Below, in pieces: positions 45,804 to 54,515 of a DNA stretch of 64,000 bases. The position numbers and the translations under genes are program-made. The notes under the pieces were generated by a model. That model saw nothing but the letters and a program-made list of their open reading frames with translations. It had not been told where the DNA came from and searched no databases. The stretch comes from Rhodospirillum sp. (GTDB lineage: Bacteria > Pseudomonadota > Alphaproteobacteria > Dongiales > Dongiaceae). Every line of letters starts with the position of its first letter. The stretch's first letter is position 1. The stretch spans positions 124,001-188,000 of the forward strand of contig PNKY01000007.1 of assembly GCA_013822765.1 (NCBI GenBank). Direction: 5' to 3'.

Positions 45804-46703
45804 TCAGATCAGCGAAGCATCGCGCCGGCCACCGGTCGCGGTGGTCGCACGCAGATAGAGGCTGACTGTCACCAGCATGATGATGACCAGGGCCATGGCG
45901 ACGGCGGAGCCGTATGGCCAATTCAGGCTTTGCAGGAACAGATCGACCAGCGCGTTGCCGATGAAGAACACCTTGCCGCCGCCCAGCATCTGCGGGATCA
46001 GGTATTCGCCCATCAGCAGGATGAAGACCAGCATGCAGCCGGTGATGATGCCCGGCGCCGACAACGGCAGGGTGATCTGGCGGAAGGTCGCGACTGGCCC
46101 GGCGCCCAGGTCCTCCGACGCCTCGAGCAGGCGCTTGTCGAGCTTTTCCAGGCTGACATAGATCGGAAACACCATCAGCGGCAGGTAGGCATAGACGATG
46201 CCGCACATCACCGCGAACGGCGTGTTGATAAAGCGCACGTCGGCGATCCCCATGGCATCGAGGATGGCGGGAATGCCGCGCCCGCCCAGGATGAAGATCC
46301 AGGCATAGGTGCGGATCAGGAAGCTGGTCCAGAACGGCACGATCACCAGGATCAGCAACAGCACGCGCCAGCGCGCGCTCGACTTCTCCGCCAGGAAGTA
46401 GGCCAGCGGATAGCCGGCAAGGAGACAGATCAACGTGCCGAGCGGCGCGAGGGTCATCGTGTTCTTGAACGCGGCCCAGCGCGCCGGCAGGTTGAGGTAG
46501 TTGTCGAACGTGAACGCCGCCTGATAGCCGCCGGCCGGCGCGCGCACGCCCACGCTGTAGATGAGCACGACGGCGAGCGGCAGGATCAGCAGCACGAAGA
46601 ACCAGGCGGCGCTGGGCGCGAGCAGCAGGGCGGTCAGCCACCGCCCCGACTGCTTGCGTTCGATAACCGCGGGTGCCGCGATCGTCGCTGTCCCAGCGCT
46701 CAT
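45804..46703 (-). CDS. Spermidine/putrescine-type ABC transporter permease (PotB-like)
   Basis: A 299-residue inner-membrane subunit. An N-terminal TM (WLTALLLAPSAAWFFVLLIL) is followed by five more helices and the EAA loop LLEASEDLGAGPVATFRQIT near residue 200. It has the length and layout of PotB/PotH. The order binding protein, PotB-like, PotC-like on one strand is the normal polyamine-importer order. It begins 12 bases after the stop of the binding-protein gene. Confidence 0.92.
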   Translation of the reverse strand: MSAGTATIAAPAVIERKQSGRWLTALLLAPSAAWFFVLLILPLAVVLIYSVGVRAPAGGYQAAFTFDNYLNLPARWAAFKNTMTLAPLGTLICLLAGYPLAYFLAEKSSARWRVLLLILVIVPFWTSFLIRTYAWIFILGGRGIPAILDAMGIADVRFINTPFAVMCGIVYAYLPLMVFPIYVSLEKLDKRLLEASEDLGAGPVATFRQITLPLSAPGIITGCMLVFILLMGEYLIPQMLGGGKVFFIGNALVDLFLQSLNWPYGSAVAMALVIIMLVTVSLYLRATTATGGRRDASLI

Positions 46704-46715
46704 CTGGTGTCCGAC

Positions 46716-47855
46716 TTACGCCGACTTGAACCGCGCCATGATCTCTGCGCGGGCCGGGTTGGTCAGGGTCGCCGCCGCGCCGAACTCCAGCGGGGTCAGC
46801 AATTCGGCCGCCGGATAGAGGATCGGATCGCTGATGATCTCCTTCGGCAGCAGGTCGATGACGCGCTTGTCCGCGACCGGATAGCCGTGGAACAGCACTT
46901 CGGCGGCATTGACGTGCGGCTCGAGCAGGAAGTCGATCAGCGCGTAGCCCGCCGCGCGGTGCGGTGCGCCCTTTGGCACGGCGTAGAAGTCGGCCCAGAT
47001 CTCGCCGCCTTCCTTGCCGAGGATGTATTCGAACGCCGGATCGGTCTTCTTCAGCTGCTTGCCGTCACCGGTCCAGCACACCGACATATAGGCATCGCCG
47101 TTGATCAGCGAGGGCTTGTAGTCGCTGTTGATGGCGAACAGGTTCGGCTTGCTGTCGAGCAGCAGCTTTTCCGCTTCCGCCAGCTCCTTCTCGTCGTTCG
47201 AGTTGAAGGAATAGCCGAAATACTTGAGCGCGTTGCCGATGGTGGTGAGCTGATAGTCATGCACCATGGTGCGCCCCTTGTGCGCGCCGTTGGTGAGATC
47301 CCAGAACTCCTTCCAGCTGGTCGGCTTCTCGGTGACCTTGGCTGAGTTGATGACGAAGCCGGTGGTGCCCCAATCCTTGTGCACGGCATACAGCTTGCCG
47401 CCCACGGTTCCCGCCTCGGTGAAGCGGGGATCGGTGTAGGACTTCGGGTCGTAGTTCGGCAACATCGCTGCATCGAGCGGCTCGAACATGTCCTCGCCGA
47501 CATAGGTCTCGATCGTGTAGTTGGTCGGCACCAGCACGTCCCAACCGGTTCCGCCCGCCTTCAGCTTGGCGAACATCTCTTCGTTGGAGCCGAAGACGGT
47601 GATGTTGACCTTGACGCCGGTCTCGGCCGTGAACTTCTCGAAGTTCGTCACGTCGTGATAGTCGGGCCAGGTCGTCAGGTTGACCTGATCGCCCAGCTCG
47701 CCGGCGGCATAAGCGCGCCGCGTCATTAAATGCGGCATGCTGGCGGCCAGCACCGCCGTCGCCGTGCCCAGGCCAGTGACGCCCAGGAAATGCCGCCGGC
47801 TGATCGAGCCTTTCTGGTAGCGGCGCAGTTGGTTGATGAAGTCCTTGCGATCCAT
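46716..47855 (-). CDS. Extracellular polyamine-type solute-binding protein (PotD/PotF-like)
   Basis: A 379-residue periplasmic binding protein. A Tat-type signal is visible (SISRRHFLGVTGLGTATAVL, then ARRA-like cleavage after YAAG). The mature part starts LGDQVNLTTWPDYHDVTNF and has the PotD-like KFTAETGVKVNITVFGSNEE. The ATG at 47855 is preceded by GGAGGAGG and gives the normal N-terminus; a longer upstream frame is spurious. Trp and Asp residues in TWPDYHD, SVCWTGDGKQ and FGYSF fit a polyamine pocket, but the exact ligand is not known. Confidence 0.92.
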   Translation of the reverse strand: MDRKDFINQLRRYQKGSISRRHFLGVTGLGTATAVLAASMPHLMTRRAYAAGELGDQVNLTTWPDYHDVTNFEKFTAETGVKVNITVFGSNEEMFAKLKAGGTGWDVLVPTNYTIETYVGEDMFEPLDAAMLPNYDPKSYTDPRFTEAGTVGGKLYAVHKDWGTTGFVINSAKVTEKPTSWKEFWDLTNGAHKGRTMVHDYQLTTIGNALKYFGYSFNSNDEKELAEAEKLLLDSKPNLFAINSDYKPSLINGDAYMSVCWTGDGKQLKKTDPAFEYILGKEGGEIWADFYAVPKGAPHRAAGYALIDFLLEPHVNAAEVLFHGYPVADKRVIDLLPKEIISDPILYPAAELLTPLEFGAAATLTNPARAEIMARFKSA

Positions 47856-47935
47856 GTTTGCCTCCTCCGCGCATACGACGTCTTGGTTTTTGCGGGCAGC
47901 GGGGCGCGTCGCCGGCCTCGTGCCCGGAATTCCGT

Positions 47936-49093
47936 TCAGGTGGCGCGCAGCACCAGCGCCTGCTCGGCGCGCCAGCCGATCTCCGCCGCGTCGCCCGGCT
48001 GCAGCCGCATGGCGAGCGGATCCGATTTCGGCAGCCGCACCATCACGTCGCCCAGCTCCGGCACGTGCACGCTGAATTCCGTGTGGTCGCCGAGATAGAT
48101 GCGGTTGCGTACCTGACCCGGCCGGCTCAGATCGAGATTGGCCGACCCGCGGCCCGTCGGCCACAGCCCGATGACTTCCGGCCGCACCGCGATCGCGGCT
48201 TCCTCGCCGACCGCCAGATGCTCGCCCGCCGCGCTCCAGCGCGCCTTGAGCACCAGGCCGTTCGCCAGCGCCACGCTTGCGCCCTGCGCATCGGCCGCCG
48301 TCACCTTGCCGCTCAGGAAATTGGATTCGCCGACGAAGTCCGCAACGTAGCGGTTCACCGGCGCGTCATAGAGCTGCTGCGGCGTGCCGAACTGCACGAT
48401 CCGCCCGTCGCGCATGATGGCGATGGTGTCGGACATCGACAGCGCCTCCTCCTGGTCGTGCGTCACCAGGATGAAAGTGATGCCGACATCGCGCTGCAGG
48501 TTCTGCAATTCAATCTGCATGTCGCGGCGCAGCTTGCGGTCCAGCGCCGCCAGCGGCTCGTCCAGCAGCAGCACCGTTGGGCGATTGACCAGCGCGCGGG
48601 CGAGGGCAACGCGCTGCTGCTGCCCGCCTGAGAGCTCCCAGGTCCGCCGCGCGCCCATCCTCGGCAGGCGCACCAGCTCGAGCGTCTCGGCGACGCGCTT
48701 GTCGATCTCGGCCTTGTCGAGCTTGGGCCGCGCCTGGCGCAGGCCATAGCCGACATTGTCCGCGACATTCATGTGCGGGAAGAGGGCGTAGTGCTGGAAC
48801 ACCATGTTGACCGGCCGGCGGTACGCCGGCACGCCGACCATCGAGCGCCCGCCAATCGAAACTTCGCCCGCGTCGGGCTGCTCGAAGCCGGCGATCAGGC
48901 GCAGGCTGGTCGTCTTGCCGCAGCCCGATGGGCCGAGGAAGGAATGGAACGAACCACGCGGAATCTCGAACGAGATAGCGTCGACCGCCACCACCGCGCC
49001 AAACCGCTTGGTGACGCCGCGAAACTCCACGTCCACCGGAGCGCTGGCCGCCCGCGTCGCGGCCGCTGCTTTCGGCTCAGCCAATGAGGTCAC
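47936..49093 (-). CDS. Spermidine/putrescine-type ABC transporter ATPase (PotA-like)
   Basis: A 385-residue ATP-binding subunit. Walker A GPSGCGKTTSLRL, signature ELSGGQQQRVALARAL, Walker B LLLDEPLAALDRKL and the H-loop LVTHDQEEAL are intact, and a C-terminal TOBE domain (residues 255-385) is present. The GTG at 49093 follows GAGGTGGGT; an ATG 15 codons upstream is possible. It is the first gene of the run potA-potD-potB-potC-SDR-RidA on the minus strand and is divergent from the LuxR regulator. Confidence 0.93.
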   Translation of the reverse strand: MTSLAEPKAAAATRAASAPVDVEFRGVTKRFGAVVAVDAISFEIPRGSFHSFLGPSGCGKTTSLRLIAGFEQPDAGEVSIGGRSMVGVPAYRRPVNMVFQHYALFPHMNVADNVGYGLRQARPKLDKAEIDKRVAETLELVRLPRMGARRTWELSGGQQQRVALARALVNRPTVLLLDEPLAALDRKLRRDMQIELQNLQRDVGITFILVTHDQEEALSMSDTIAIMRDGRIVQFGTPQQLYDAPVNRYVADFVGESNFLSGKVTAADAQGASVALANGLVLKARWSAAGEHLAVGEEAAIAVRPEVIGLWPTGRGSANLDLSRPGQVRNRIYLGDHTEFSVHVPELGDVMVRLPKSDPLAMRLQPGDAAEIGWRAEQALVLRAT

Positions 49094-49167
49094 ACCCACC
49101 TCTGCTCCCTGCCAGCCCCGCCCCAGTCGGCGGTGCACCGCCAGGGTCTATTCCTTATTGAGCGTCA

Positions 49168-49197
49168 GGTTGCGGCAACCGGCCGTCCGTGTATATA
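49168..49197 (+). promoter_or_regulatory. Promoter and palindrome between the ABC operon and the LuxR gene
   Basis: TTGCGG (49170-49175) and TATATA (49192-49197) with a 16-base spacer form a promoter for the LuxR gene. The perfect palindrome GGTTGC-G-GCAACC (49168-49180) overlaps the -35 box and also supplies a minus-strand TTGC, so binding there could regulate both directions. Between promoter and gene lies the hairpin AGGGGC-CTTT-GCCCCT. Confidence 0.48.
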
Positions 49198-49244
49198 CCT
49201 CCTGAGGGGTAGGGAGGGGCCTTTGCCCCTGATTGTGGGGATAG

Positions 49245-50045
49245 ATGCTTAAGCGGACGCTGGATTGGCATCCCGCCTTGGCTGAGACGATCCGGGAGCT
49301 GGATGGAGCGCGTTTCGCGCCGGCCCTGGCCCGCGCCCTGCGCCAGGTCGCGCCCTTCGACTACAACGTGGTGTTCGGCTACCGGGGCGAGGATCGGCCG
49401 CTCGATCTCTACGACGATTTTGGGCCGCAGAAGCGCGACATCTTCGTCTCGATGTACCAGGCCGGGCCCTACCTGCTCGACCCCTTCTTCCATGCCAGCC
49501 GCAACAATGTCGCGCCCGGCCTCTACCGCATGCGCGACCTGGCGCCGGACCGCTTCTATCAGAGCGAATATTACCGCTCCTACTATGTGCAGACCGGGCT
49601 GACCGAGGAGGTCGGTTTTTTCCTGGCGACCGGCGACGGCGCGCGGGTCGTCATCTCGCTGATGCGCGCCGGCCATTCGCCGTCCTTCAACACGCGCGAG
49701 ATGGCGGCGCTGCATGCGGTGGCGCCGGTGGTGATCGCCGCGGCCGAGCGCCACTGGCGCGGCCTGTCCCAGCGCTTCGACGCCGCGCCCGAGACCCTGC
49801 CGGCGGAGGCGGCGCTGCGCGAGGCATTCGCGGCCTTCGGTCGCCATCGCCTGACCCAGCGCGAGGGCGAGGTGGTGGCGCTGGTGCTGCGCGGCCACTC
49901 GTCCGAGGCGATCGCGACGGCGCTGAAGATCGCGCCTGGCACGGTCAAGATCCACCGCAAGAATATCTATGCCAAGCTCGGCATCGGCAGCCAGGCGGAG
50001 CTGTTCTCCCTGTTCCTGGCATCCTTGTCCGGCGCGCGGGCGTAA
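49245..50045 (+). CDS. LuxR-family transcriptional regulator
   Basis: A 266-residue regulator. Residues 1-195 form an input domain of unknown ligand (DYNVVFGYRGEDRP, FFHASRNNVAPG), lacking the residues that bind acyl-homoserine lactones in LuxR/TraR. The C-terminal LuxR helix-turn-helix is clear at 202-262 (LTQREGEVVALVLRGHSSEA ... GTVKIHRKNIYAKLGI). This solo regulator is divergent from the polyamine-type ABC operon, the usual position of its controller. It ends 19 bases before msrB, which may share its transcript. Confidence 0.9.
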   Translation: MLKRTLDWHPALAETIRELDGARFAPALARALRQVAPFDYNVVFGYRGEDRPLDLYDDFGPQKRDIFVSMYQAGPYLLDPFFHASRNNVAPGLYRMRDLAPDRFYQSEYYRSYYVQTGLTEEVGFFLATGDGARVVISLMRAGHSPSFNTREMAALHAVAPVVIAAAERHWRGLSQRFDAAPETLPAEAALREAFAAFGRHRLTQREGEVVALVLRGHSSEAIATALKIAPGTVKIHRKNIYAKLGIGSQAELFSLFLASLSGARA

Positions 50046-50064
50046 CTCCAATGGAGGCTTCGAG

Positions 50065-50496
50065 ATGAAACTATTCGGCAAGAGCCACACCGCGCCCACC
50101 GAGGGCTATGACGTGATCAAGAGCGATGAGGACTGGCGCAAGCAGCTGAGCCCCGAGCAATTCACCGTCATGTTCGAGCACGCGACCGAACGGCCCGGCA
50201 CCTCGGCCCTGCTGCACGAGAAGCGGCCCGGCACCTTTGTGTGCGCCGCCTGCGGCGCGCCGGCCTACGAGACGAAGACCAAGTTCGAAAGCGGCACCGG
50301 CTGGCCCAGCTTCTGGGCGCCGATCGAAGGGGCGACGGCGACCAACACCGACCGCTCGCTTTTCATGGTGCGGACGGAAGTGCACTGCGCCAAATGCGGC
50401 GCGCACCAGGGTCACGTGTTCGAGGATGGCCCGGACCCGACCGGCCAGCGCTACTGCATCAACGGCGCCGCGCTGAAGTTCGAGCCTGGGAAGTAG
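50065..50496 (+). CDS. msrB: Peptide-methionine (R)-S-oxide reductase
   Basis: A 143-residue enzyme that reduces methionine-R-sulfoxide in proteins. Two CxxC zinc pairs are present (FVCAACGAPAY and VHCAKCGAHQGH), together with the signature ESGTGWPSFWAP and the catalytic cysteine in GQRYCING near residue 134. The ATG follows TGGAGG. No signal peptide, so cytosolic. The C-terminal part abuts the inverted repeat at 50500. Confidence 0.94.
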   Translation: MKLFGKSHTAPTEGYDVIKSDEDWRKQLSPEQFTVMFEHATERPGTSALLHEKRPGTFVCAACGAPAYETKTKFESGTGWPSFWAPIEGATATNTDRSLFMVRTEVHCAKCGAHQGHVFEDGPDPTGQRYCINGAALKFEPGK

Positions 50497-50499
50497 CTG

Positions 50500-50610
50500 T
50501 CCCCCTCCCCCAAACGGGGAGGGTTGGGGTGGGGGAAGCGAGCGAAAGCTCTATCCAACTGTGCTCCGGCTTTCCCCTCCCTAGCCCTCCCCCGTGTCGG
50601 GGGAGGGGAC
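50500..50610. repeat. Two inverted C/G-tract palindromic elements (REP-like pair)
   Basis: Left unit 50500-50537 (TCCCCCTCCCCCAAACGGGG and onward) and right unit 50572-50610 (ending CCCCCGTGTCGGGGGAGGGG) are inverted relative to each other around a spacer of about 34 bases. Each unit can also fold alone. Such C/G-tract palindromes are dispersed between genes in alphaproteobacteria. The right unit overlaps the last codons of the sigma-factor gene. Confidence 0.65.
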
Positions 50611-51303
50611 TTGTTCCGATGATCTTGCTTCCATCAGCTTCAACACCCGTTCCACCAGCCGGTCGCAGCGCGGCCCGGCGAAGGGCAGCATCTCGCCGAA
50701 GGTCAGCTTCAGCTCGCGCTGCAGGTGCTCCTGCAGCTTGCGGCGGGCGCGCAGAAAGCGGGTGCGGACGGTCTGAGGATTGAGGTCGAGGATCTGCGCG
50801 GTCTCCTCGACACTCAACTCCTCCAGGGCGCGCAGCACGAACACCGCGCGTTGGTCCTCCGGCAGGCCGCCGACCGCCTCTTGCAGATAAGGCCGCAATT
50901 GCGCCCGCATGGCCGCGGCCTCGGGCGACAGAGCGGGGTCCTCGGTCGGCTCGTCCGCCGGCGTGCCCTCGGGCCGCAGCGGAATGACGTTGCCGACCGC
51001 GGCCGCCTGGGCCTGCCGCTTGCGCCGACGCATCAGCGCTTCATTGATGGCGATGCGCGTCAGCCAGGTCGACAGCGCCGCCTCGCCGCGGAAATTGGGC
51101 AGCGCAGCGAACGCCTTGAGATAGCAGTCCTGGACGGCGTCTTCGGCCTCCTGCTCGTCGCGCAGGATGCCCCAGGCGGCGCGATAGAGCCGTCGGTTGT
51201 TGCGCCGCATGATCTCGGCCAGCGCCGCCGCGTCACGCGCCAAGGCGCGCGCAATCAGGGCCGCGTCGCTCGGGTCCGCCGGAGTGGGTCTGGGAGCTGC
51301 CAT
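50581..51303 (-). CDS. ECF-type RNA polymerase sigma factor
   Basis: A 240-residue extracytoplasmic-function sigma factor. Region 2 (LYRAAWGILRDEQEAEDAVQ, then YLKAFAALPNFRGEAALSTW) spans residues 30-105 and region 4 (LPEDQRAVFVLRALEELSVE ... VRTRFLRARRKLQ) 145-200. A C-terminal tail of about 40 residues with CDRLVERVLKL follows. The last nine codons (VPSPDTGEG) come from an intergenic palindromic repeat. No anti-sigma gene is adjacent. It is divergent from a DUF4142-cupredoxin pair and shares a GGAAC palindrome with it, so that pair is a likely target. Confidence 0.92.
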   Translation of the reverse strand: MAAPRPTPADPSDAALIARALARDAAALAEIMRRNNRRLYRAAWGILRDEQEAEDAVQDCYLKAFAALPNFRGEAALSTWLTRIAINEALMRRRKRQAQAAAVGNVIPLRPEGTPADEPTEDPALSPEAAAMRAQLRPYLQEAVGGLPEDQRAVFVLRALEELSVEETAQILDLNPQTVRTRFLRARRKLQEHLQRELKLTFGEMLPFAGPRCDRLVERVLKLMEARSSEQVPSPDTGEG

Positions 51304-51324
51304 CACTGCATTAGATGCATCGCG

Positions 51325-51342
51325 TGCGGGAACGTTCCCGCA
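51325..51342. promoter_or_regulatory. Perfect 18-bp palindrome TGCGGGAACGTTCCCGCA with ECF -35 elements in both directions
   Basis: The palindrome contains GGAAC on each strand, the -35 element of ECF sigma promoters. On the minus strand TCTAA follows 18 bases after GGAAC and about 12 bases before the sigma-factor ATG. On the plus strand GGACTCTG follows at a similar distance, towards the DUF4142 gene. A shared divergent autoregulated promoter is the simplest reading. Confidence 0.55.
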
Positions 51343-51426
51343 TATCTGGACTCTGCGCCCGAGGGGAACGGGGCGCAAGCCGGCAGCATCCAACCTGCAT
51401 CGTAACCAAGATGGGGAGGAATGCTC

Positions 51427-51966
51427 ATGTCACGCACACTGTTGGCTAGCCTCGCGCTGGCCGCAACCCTGGCGGCGGGCTGCGCTGGCACCGCCACCGC
51501 GCAGGATCCCGCCAAGCTCAACGACCTGGAGATCGCCCACGCCGCCTATGTGGCCGGCAACATCGACATCCGTAACGCGCATCTGGCGCTCGCCTTGTCC
51601 GATGATCCGAGGGTACGTGAATTCGCCGAGCTGATGATCAGCGATCACGAGGCGGTCAACCAGGCAGCCCTCGATCTGCTGAAGAAGCTCAAGGCCGAAC
51701 CGCAGGACAACGCCTTCAGCCAAACCTTGATGAAGGGCGCAAAGGACAACTGGGCCAAGATGGCGAAGCTCTCTGGCAAGGAGTTCGACAAGAGCTACGC
51801 CGCCAACGAGCTGGCTTATCACCAGACCGTCAACACGGTGGTCGGCGACGCCTTCATCCCGAATGTCGAGAACGGCGAGCTGAAAACGCTGCTGGGGTCG
51901 GCGCTCAGCACCTTCCAAGCGCACGAGAAGCATGCCGAGCAGATGGTGGCGGAAATCGGATCGTGA
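51427..51966 (+). CDS. DUF4142 exported protein
   Basis: A 179-residue exported helical protein. The signal peptide (TLLASLALAATLAAGCAG) could be cleaved by signal peptidase I or II; a lipobox-like LAAGC is present. The mature part is a ferritin-like four-helix DUF4142 domain (EIAHAAYVAGNIDIRNAHLA, AELMISDHEAVNQAALDL, HEKHAEQMV). The ATG at 51427 sits 7 bases after GGAGG, while an ATG at 51421 overlaps that site. The stop overlaps the next start (GTGA). Such proteins are linked to stress responses; the function is unproven. Confidence 0.85.
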   Translation: MSRTLLASLALAATLAAGCAGTATAQDPAKLNDLEIAHAAYVAGNIDIRNAHLALALSDDPRVREFAELMISDHEAVNQAALDLLKKLKAEPQDNAFSQTLMKGAKDNWAKMAKLSGKEFDKSYAANELAYHQTVNTVVGDAFIPNVENGELKTLLGSALSTFQAHEKHAEQMVAEIGS

Positions 51967-52304
51967 CATCCGGCACCTCGAGCGCCGGCTCGGCACTATG
52001 GAGCCGGCGCTCCTTTTTCATCGCATGCTCGATCGCGTCCTTCATCCGGCCGGCGCGGGCGGAAGCAACGACCGTCGAGATCCATCAGTTCAAGTTCGCT
52101 CCTGCCGAGATCGAAGTCGCCGCCGGCGCCACGGTGACCTTCAGCAACCTCGATCTGGTGCCGCACACCGCAACCGGCGACGGATTCGATACCGGTACGC
52201 TGAAGAAGGGCGAAAGCAAGGAGATCACGTTTTCCGAGGCCGGCGACTTCCCGTACCTCTGCACCTTCCATCGCCACATGAAGGGCCGCGTCCGGGTGCG
52301 CTAG
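51963..52304 (+). CDS. Exported cupredoxin (amicyanin/pseudoazurin-like)
   Basis: A 113-residue type I copper protein. A signal segment (WSRRSFFIACSIASF) precedes a single cupredoxin domain; copper ligands are His in LVPHTATGD and the Cys-His-Met set in FPYLCTFHRHMKG. The start is GTG, overlapping the stop of the DUF4142 gene (GTGA). Electron transfer or copper handling in the periplasm is likely. It is probably under the control of the divergent ECF sigma factor. Confidence 0.86.
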   Translation: MTSGTSSAGSALWSRRSFFIACSIASFIRPARAEATTVEIHQFKFAPAEIEVAAGATVTFSNLDLVPHTATGDGFDTGTLKKGESKEITFSEAGDFPYLCTFHRHMKGRVRVR

Positions 52305-52307
52305 CGC

Positions 52308-52814
52308 TCAATGCTGGCGCAGCGAAACCGGCGGGTGTGTCCGGTCGGTAAGATAGGTGGCGACCAGCGTCAGCGAGTCGTGCAACAGGATCGCGACCTG
52401 GGCGGGCAGCACCAGCAGCGTTTCGCTGCCTTCGGCGATCGTCATCAAGCCGAGCGCGTTGCCGAAGGCATGGGCGCGGATCTCGCCTGTGATCCTGTGC
52501 GAGGCATGCTCCCAATCCGCATCGGAGATTTCCGGCCGCGCCGCGCCATAGAGCGCGATCTGTTGCGCCTCCGGCGATCCGGCCGCCACAGTAGCGCGAT
52601 GATCCTTGAGCGCGCCCGCCGCGACGGCTTCTGCAATCCGATCGATCAGCCAATATGTTAAGCCGGCGGGCACGGTGTAGAGCTCGATGGCGCCACCGAA
52701 CAGGGCGGCCTTGAGCAGCGCATACCGCCCGTCGTTCGACGCGCCCACGGCATGGCTGATCACCACGCGATTGCGCCCGGCCTTGCGCAGCTTTCCTGAC
52801 AGGTCCTCGTCCAC
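52308..52814 (-). CDS. Protein of unknown function
   Basis: About 168 residues, not recognised. The sequence is alpha/beta with SHAVGASNDGRYALLKAALF near the N-terminus, ALGLMTIAEGSETLLVLPAQ near 135, and no signal peptide or membrane helix. The GTG at 52814 has GGGAAGG just upstream and is preferred; a TTG nine codons earlier is possible. It is convergent with the cupredoxin gene, 3 bases from its stop, and divergent from the ThDP enzyme. Frames on the other strand here are poorer. Confidence 0.6.
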   Translation of the reverse strand: MDEDLSGKLRKAGRNRVVISHAVGASNDGRYALLKAALFGGAIELYTVPAGLTYWLIDRIAEAVAAGALKDHRATVAAGSPEAQQIALYGAARPEISDADWEHASHRITGEIRAHAFGNALGLMTIAEGSETLLVLPAQVAILLHDSLTLVATYLTDRTHPPVSLRQH

Positions 52815-52895
52815 CAGCGCCTTCCCCGATCCAGTCGCCAAAACCCATCTTATCCGCTATTGCTAGGCGGTCAGATCAGGGAAACGGGGTCTCTC

Positions 52896-54503
<1,608 letters not shown>

Positions 54504-54515
54504 TCCTGGCGCGAG

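Noticed and set aside
44667-47345. An 892-residue plus-strand frame opposite the transporter permeases
   Set aside because: Composition is Arg/Gln/His-rich antisense of membrane helices; the minus-strand genes have clear ABC-transporter motifs.
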